NCBI GenBank assembly: GCA_023434095.1 | Contig: JAEYTJ010000254.1 | Span: forward strand, 1-17,218 | Direction of reading: 5' to 3' | Source of the DNA: Pseudomonadota bacterium | GTDB taxonomy: Bacteria > Pseudomonadota > Alphaproteobacteria > Rhizobiales > Xanthobacteraceae | Length of the DNA stretch: 17,218 bases | Shown here: positions 14,098 through 17,218 of the stretch, one piece after another | Layout: the number at the start of each line of letters is the position of its first letter | Position numbering within the stretch: position 1 is the stretch's first letter | Notes under the pieces: model-generated | What the model was told of the DNA's origin: nothing | Databases searched by the model: none | What the model saw: only the letters and a program-made list of their open reading frames with translations | Program-made: the position numbers and the translations under genes

Positions 14098-14126
14098 CCG
14101 CCATCTTGAGCCCGGCCAAGATGCGG
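14098..14126. repeat. Inverted repeat in the gap before lptC
   Basis: CATCTTG (14102-14108) and CAAGATG (14117-14123) are perfect 7-base arms around an 8-base loop, extended by CCG/CGG with one bulged C. It sits 35-63 bases before the lptC start, in the gap after the exonuclease gene. No T-run follows, so it may be an operator or mRNA structure rather than a terminator. Confidence 0.45.
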
Positions 14127-14160
14127 AGGGCGGCTGTCAGCCGGGGATGAACCGTCGCGC

Positions 14161-14946
14161 ATGAACAAGCATGTGGAACCCCCCGCGGTGCGGGGCGCGA
14201 AGGCGAGCGAGCCGGTGGCGCGCCGTGGGTCGGTGCACGTCGCCTCTCAGGGCCCGACGCGGGCGCAGCTGTTCAAGAGTGCCCGGCGTCACAGCCGGCG
14301 GGTGCGGTTCTTTCGCGTCGCGCTGCCCGTCGGCGTGGTGCTGGCGCTCGGCGTGACCGTCGCGATCAATTACCTCGACCCCTTCACCCTCGCCGTCGAC
14401 CTGCCCTTCGATCTCGGACGGGTGTCGCTGTCGGGCACGCAGGTGAAGATGGAGTTCCCGCGCCTGCACGGCTTCACGGCGGACAATCGCGGCTACAACG
14501 TTTCCGCCTTTTCCGCATCGCAGGACCTGACCGAGCCCAATCGCATCACCCTCGACAAGATCGAGGCCAAGCTCGAACTGGCCGACCAGGGCTGGGCCAA
14601 CCTCACTGCCATCGGCGGCAGCTACGACACCAAGACCGAGAACCTGACGCTCGATGGCGGCGTCACCTTCGACACCTCCTCCGGCTATGGCGGGCGCCTG
14701 AAGGAGGCGTCGATCGACATCAAGGGCGGCAAGATGGTGTCGAACAGCCCGGTCGAGCTGACCTATCTCGACGGCAAGCTGACCGCCGACACGCTTGAAG
14801 TGTCGCAGAAGGATTCGCGCGCCCTGCTGGTCGGCAATGTGCAACTGGACTTCAAGATGCCGCCGGCCGACGCGCCGGCGGAGAAACTCCCGGCGGCGCC
14901 CGCTGCGCGTCCCGCCGGGTCCGGCGCCGCCGGCACAAATCCGTGA
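14161..14946 (+). CDS. lptC: LPS export system protein LptC
   Basis: Bitopic inner-membrane protein that passes lipopolysaccharide from the LptB2FG extractor to periplasmic LptA. The 261 residues comprise a basic cytoplasmic N-terminus (1-49, longer than in E. coli), one membrane helix (about 50-71, FFRVALPVGVVLALGVTVAI), and a periplasmic beta-jellyroll (VSLSGTQVKMEFPRLHGFTA to about 235). A Pro/Ala-rich tail follows. The repeating amphipathic strands (TLDKIEAKLEL, NLTLDGGVTFDT, GKLTADTLEV) fit the OstA-like/DUF1239 fold. Identity rests mainly on topology plus its place directly before lptA and lptB. Its TGA overlaps a GTG in the lptA frame (GTGA), so lptC and lptA are tightly linked. Confidence 0.88.
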   Translation: MNKHVEPPAVRGAKASEPVARRGSVHVASQGPTRAQLFKSARRHSRRVRFFRVALPVGVVLALGVTVAINYLDPFTLAVDLPFDLGRVSLSGTQVKMEFPRLHGFTADNRGYNVSAFSASQDLTEPNRITLDKIEAKLELADQGWANLTAIGGSYDTKTENLTLDGGVTFDTSSGYGGRLKEASIDIKGGKMVSNSPVELTYLDGKLTADTLEVSQKDSRALLVGNVQLDFKMPPADAPAEKLPAAPAARPAGSGAAGTNP

Positions 14947-14993
14947 CCCTGCCCTCATTGAACCCGTCGCGCGGGGCGGCTAGACATGTCGGC

Positions 14994-15659
14994 ATGAACA
15001 TGCCCTTCGCCTTCCCCCGTGCCGGCCTTGCCGCCTTCGTCGTCGCCGCGGGCCTCGGCGCGCTGTCGTCCGCTGCGCTGGCGCAGGCCAACAATGTGCC
15101 GAACGCCCTGCAGGGCTTCGCGGCGAATCGCGACGAGCCGATCCGCATCAACGCCAACAGCCTGGAAGTGCGCGACCAGCAGAAGCAGGCGGTGTTCAGC
15201 GGCAACGTTGTGGTGCAGCAGGGCGACACCACCATGCGCTGCAAGGAGCTCGTGGTCTTTTACGACGGCAAGGACGCCGCCGGCGGCAAGCCTGCGGCAG
15301 CTCCTTCCGGCGACGCGCTGGCGGCGGGCAGCCCGATCAACTCCTCGGCCATCCGCCGGCTGGAGATCAACGGCTCGGTGGTGGTGACCACGAAGGAGCA
15401 GACCGCCACCGGCGACCAGGGCGTGTTCGAGACCAAGGCGAACACCATCACCCTCACCGGCAATCCGGTCGTGCTCACCTCCGGGCCGAACGTGATCCGC
15501 GGCAAGAAGCTGACGGTGGACCTCACCAGCGGCCTGTCCCGCTTCGATGGCGGGCGCATCGAAAGCCTGATCGTGCCCAACAGCATGAGGGGTGCCGACG
15601 GGGCCCTGCCGGGGGCGAAGCCTGCCGCGCCGGCAGCGAAGCCCAAGCCGGCGCCCTAG
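14994..15659 (+). CDS. lptA: LPS transport periplasmic protein LptA (OstA-like)
   Basis: Periplasmic bridge protein that carries lipopolysaccharide between LptC and LptD. It has 221 residues from ATG 14994: signal peptide about 1-30 (GLAAFVVAAGLGALSSAALA, cut before QANN), then an OstA-type beta-jellyroll beginning EPIRINANSLEVRDQQKQAV with FSGNVVVQQGDTTMRCKELV. A low-complexity Gly/Ala/Pro insert (about 92-116) interrupts the strands, and a Pro/Ala/Lys tail ends the protein. An in-frame GTG at 14943 overlapping the lptC stop is an alternative start, but it would bury the signal peptide behind 17 extra residues; ATG was preferred. Neither has a strong ribosome site, consistent with coupling to lptC. 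Confidence 0.9.
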   Translation: MNMPFAFPRAGLAAFVVAAGLGALSSAALAQANNVPNALQGFAANRDEPIRINANSLEVRDQQKQAVFSGNVVVQQGDTTMRCKELVVFYDGKDAAGGKPAAAPSGDALAAGSPINSSAIRRLEINGSVVVTTKEQTATGDQGVFETKANTITLTGNPVVLTSGPNVIRGKKLTVDLTSGLSRFDGGRIESLIVPNSMRGADGALPGAKPAAPAAKPKPAP

Positions 15660-15775
15660 CGCCGGGCTCCGGCGTCGCATCGCTCGCCGGTGTCGCGCGA
15701 TAGGGGGTATTTCACGACCTCCGCCATGCTCTTGCCGAAGTGATCTTGCTTTCGGCCCGCTTCTTGCATCCCGAT

Positions 15776-15804
15776 TTGCCAGCGGCGCCCTAACCGTTTA
15801 TCAC
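15776..15804 (+). promoter_or_regulatory. Candidate sigma-70 promoter for lptB
   Basis: TTGCCA (15776-15781), a 17-base spacer and TATCAC (15799-15804) precede lptB. The predicted start of transcription near 15811 would give a leader of under 30 bases made of a palindrome plus the ribosome site. This would let lptB be made separately from lptC-lptA. The match to the 11532 promoter candidate raises confidence slightly. Confidence 0.45.
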
Positions 15805-15811
15805 CGTCCGG

Positions 15812-15827
15812 GTGGTGATCTCACCAC
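15812..15827. promoter_or_regulatory. Palindrome abutting the lptB ribosome binding site
   Basis: GTGGTGA (15812-15818) and TCACCAC (15821-15827) are perfect 7-base arms with a 2-base centre; GGAGG begins at the next base (15828). An extra ATCACC (15800-15805) in the candidate -10 can also pair with GGTGAT (15814-15819). This could be a repressor operator just after the start of transcription or a 5' hairpin affecting ribosome access. The symmetry is seen; function is inferred. Confidence 0.5.
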
Positions 15828-15838
15828 GGAGGGTGCGC

Positions 15839-16840
15839 GTGGGTCTTTTCTCGACCATCGTCGGACGCGGCAAGTCGGCGCCGCAACGTTCCGGTTCCGT
15901 ATCCGCGCCCGGGCGCGGCCTCGACGGCCATGAAGACGCGGCCCCGAGCGCCGACGAGATCGAGGCTCGTTTCCAGGCCGATTTCGAAGCCGCGCTGGCG
16001 GCGGATTTGCGCGCCCCGCGCGAGGCGCCGGCGGCGCCCCGCGCTCCTGATGCGGGCCGCGCGCCGGCCGCTGGCACGGTGTCGGCCTTCCGCACCCCTC
16101 AGCCCGCCGCCGGCGAACAGCGCATGCTGAACGCGGTCGGTCTCGCCAAGAGCTATGGCGGCCGGCAGGTGGTGCGCGGGGCGAGCCTGCATGTGCGGCG
16201 CGGCGAGGCGGTGGGCCTGCTGGGGCCGAACGGTGCCGGCAAGACCACCATCTTCTACATGATCACAGGGCTGGTGAAGGCCGATGCCGGGCGCATCGAG
16301 CTGGACGGCCACGACGTGACCCACCTGCCGATGTACCGCCGCGCCCGCCTCGGCGTCGGCTACCTCCCGCAGGAAGCGTCGATCTTCCGCGGCCTTTCCG
16401 TCGAGAACAACATCCGCGCCGTGCTGGAGGTGGTGGAGCCGAACCGCCGCGAGCGCGAGCGCCAGCTCAACGAGCTGCTGGAGGAGTTCCGCGTCACCCA
16501 TGTGCGCAAGTCGCCCTCCATCGCTCTTTCCGGCGGCGAGCGGCGGCGCGTGGAAATCGCCCGCGCGCTGGCAAGCCGCCCCAGCTACATGCTGCTGGAC
16601 GAGCCGTTCGCCGGCATCGATCCGATTGCGGTCGGCGACATTCAGCAACTGGTCAAGCACCTGACCTATCGCGGGATCGGGGTGCTGATCACCGACCATA
16701 ATGTCCGCGAGACGCTCGGCCTCACCGACCGCGCCTACATCATCTATTCCGGCGAGGTTCTGATGGAGGGCCGGGCCGAGGATATTGTGAATAACGCGGA
16801 TGTCCGCCGACTCTATCTGGGCGAAGAGTTCCGCCTTTAA
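15839..16840 (+). CDS. lptB: LPS export ABC transporter ATP-binding protein LptB with N-terminal extension
   Basis: ATPase that drives extraction of lipopolysaccharide from the inner membrane with LptF and LptG. From the GTG at 15839 it has 333 residues; GGAGG (15828-15832) six bases upstream decides this start over GTGs at 15812 and 15815. The ABC core (about 98-333) carries Walker A GPNGAGKTT (129-137), Q-loop YLPQEASIFR (Q178), signature ALSGGERRRVEIARALASRP, Walker B YMLLDEPFAGIDP (from 250) and the switch histidine in ITDHNVRET (H287). The core ends in VRRLYLGEEFRL, typical of LptB. The first 95 residues are extra relative to E. coli LptB (241): a basic start, an acidic helix-like stretch (ADEIEARFQADFEAALAADL), then a Pro/Ala/Arg-rich linker. 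The internal ATG at 16124 would give the bare core but has no good ribosome site. Confidence 0.93.
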   Translation: MGLFSTIVGRGKSAPQRSGSVSAPGRGLDGHEDAAPSADEIEARFQADFEAALAADLRAPREAPAAPRAPDAGRAPAAGTVSAFRTPQPAAGEQRMLNAVGLAKSYGGRQVVRGASLHVRRGEAVGLLGPNGAGKTTIFYMITGLVKADAGRIELDGHDVTHLPMYRRARLGVGYLPQEASIFRGLSVENNIRAVLEVVEPNRRERERQLNELLEEFRVTHVRKSPSIALSGGERRRVEIARALASRPSYMLLDEPFAGIDPIAVGDIQQLVKHLTYRGIGVLITDHNVRETLGLTDRAYIIYSGEVLMEGRAEDIVNNADVRRLYLGEEFRL

Positions 16841-16917
16841 TCGGGCATTTTGCCGCGATTTTTGCCTGATTTTGAGGCGGTTCTGCGGGGCGCGTGCGCA
16901 TATGTGCCGAATCGCCT

Positions 16918-16937
16918 AAAGGACGTGCGCCTTTTTT
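16918..16937 (+). terminator. Weak terminator-like hairpin after lptB
   Basis: AAAGG (16918-16922) can pair with CCTTT (16930-16934) across a 7-base loop, followed by three further T. The stem is short, so termination would be weak and rpoN could be partly co-transcribed with lptB. Between it and rpoN, GCACA-AAC-TGTGC forms another small inverted repeat. Confidence 0.35.
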
Positions 16938-16976
16938 CCACATGCACAAACTGTGCCGCTGGGCTAGGAATCCCTC

Positions 16977-17218
16977 ATGGCACTGACCACCCGCCTCGAA
17001 TTCCGCCAGAGCCAGGCGCTCGTGATGACGCCGCAGCTGGTGCAAGCCATCAAGCTGCTGCAACTCTCGAACCTCGATCTCATGGCCTATGTCGAGGAAG
17101 AGCTTGAGAAAAATCCCCTGCTCGAACGCGCGGGCGACGACGACGGGCCGCTTGCGGCGGCCGCCGCGGCTGAGCCCACGGACGGCGGCTTCGAAGGCGA
17201 GGGGACCCAGGAATGGAT
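16977..17218 (+). CDS. rpoN: RNA polymerase sigma-54 factor RpoN (5' part only)
   Basis: Alternative sigma factor for nitrogen and other enhancer-dependent promoters; only the first 80 codons are in the window. Region I is clear: LEFRQSQALVMTPQLVQAIK followed by LLQLSNLDLMAYVEEELEKN (about 7-46), the Gln/Leu-rich activator-interaction segment. An acidic, Ala-rich stretch (region II, AGDDDGPLAAAAAAEP) begins at about 52, as expected. AGGAA lies six bases before the ATG. Position directly after lptB is the standard proteobacterial order. The C-terminal RpoN box lies outside the window. Confidence 0.96.
   Translation, partial: MALTTRLEFRQSQALVMTPQLVQAIKLLQLSNLDLMAYVEEELEKNPLLERAGDDDGPLAAAAAAEPTDGGFEGEGTQEW

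Overview
The window reads as ordinary chromosome from a high-GC alphaproteobacterium. Hyphomicrobiales (Rhizobiales), perhaps near Xanthobacteraceae, is my best guess. This rests on strong G/C third-position bias, a ubiA/rsmE/gshA neighbourhood, an RNase D-like gene followed by lptC-lptA-lptB-rpoN, a DUF1127 protein, and palindromic intergenic repeats typical of this order. I see no mobile element, CRISPR array, rRNA or tRNA. The family placement is inference.

Layout. (1) Positions 1-4322: a polyamine block. A minus-strand operon potG-potH-potI (ATPase and two permeases; potI runs off the left edge) is divergent from a plus-strand glutamine-synthetase-family gene that is probably gamma-glutamylputrescine synthetase. 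Together they suggest putrescine import followed by glutamylation. (2) 4323-4525: a convergent gap holding a GC hairpin and two facing palindromic repeats. (3) 4526-7778: accessory metabolism and regulation. It holds a luciferase-like flavin monooxygenase (minus), a DUF1127 protein (minus) with two tandem 3' hairpins, a LysR regulator divergent from it across palindromic operators, and a small VOC/glyoxalase protein. (4) 7779-11481: minus-strand gshA, a YbdK-type carboxylate-amine ligase and rsmE. The first two are both GCS2-type enzymes. An AT-rich promoter region with a repeated near-palindrome precedes ybdK. (5) 11626-13309: a secreted four-cysteine protein of unknown function, 4 bp ahead of ubiA (ubiquinone synthesis). 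(6) 13386-17218: a single-domain RNase D-like exonuclease, then lptC, lptA, lptB (LPS export to the outer membrane) and the start of rpoN (sigma-54).

How the genes work together. PotG/H/I and PuuA form one catabolic module. LptC, LptA and LptB are the inner-membrane and periplasmic parts of the LPS bridge. GshA starts glutathione synthesis, and the neighbouring YbdK may be a side activity on related substrates. The least explained items are the four-cysteine secreted protein, the long N-terminal extension of LptB with a palindrome beside its ribosome binding site, and the repeated operator-like sequences ahead of ybdK and between the DUF1127 and LysR genes. I found no clear multi-gene novel system here.
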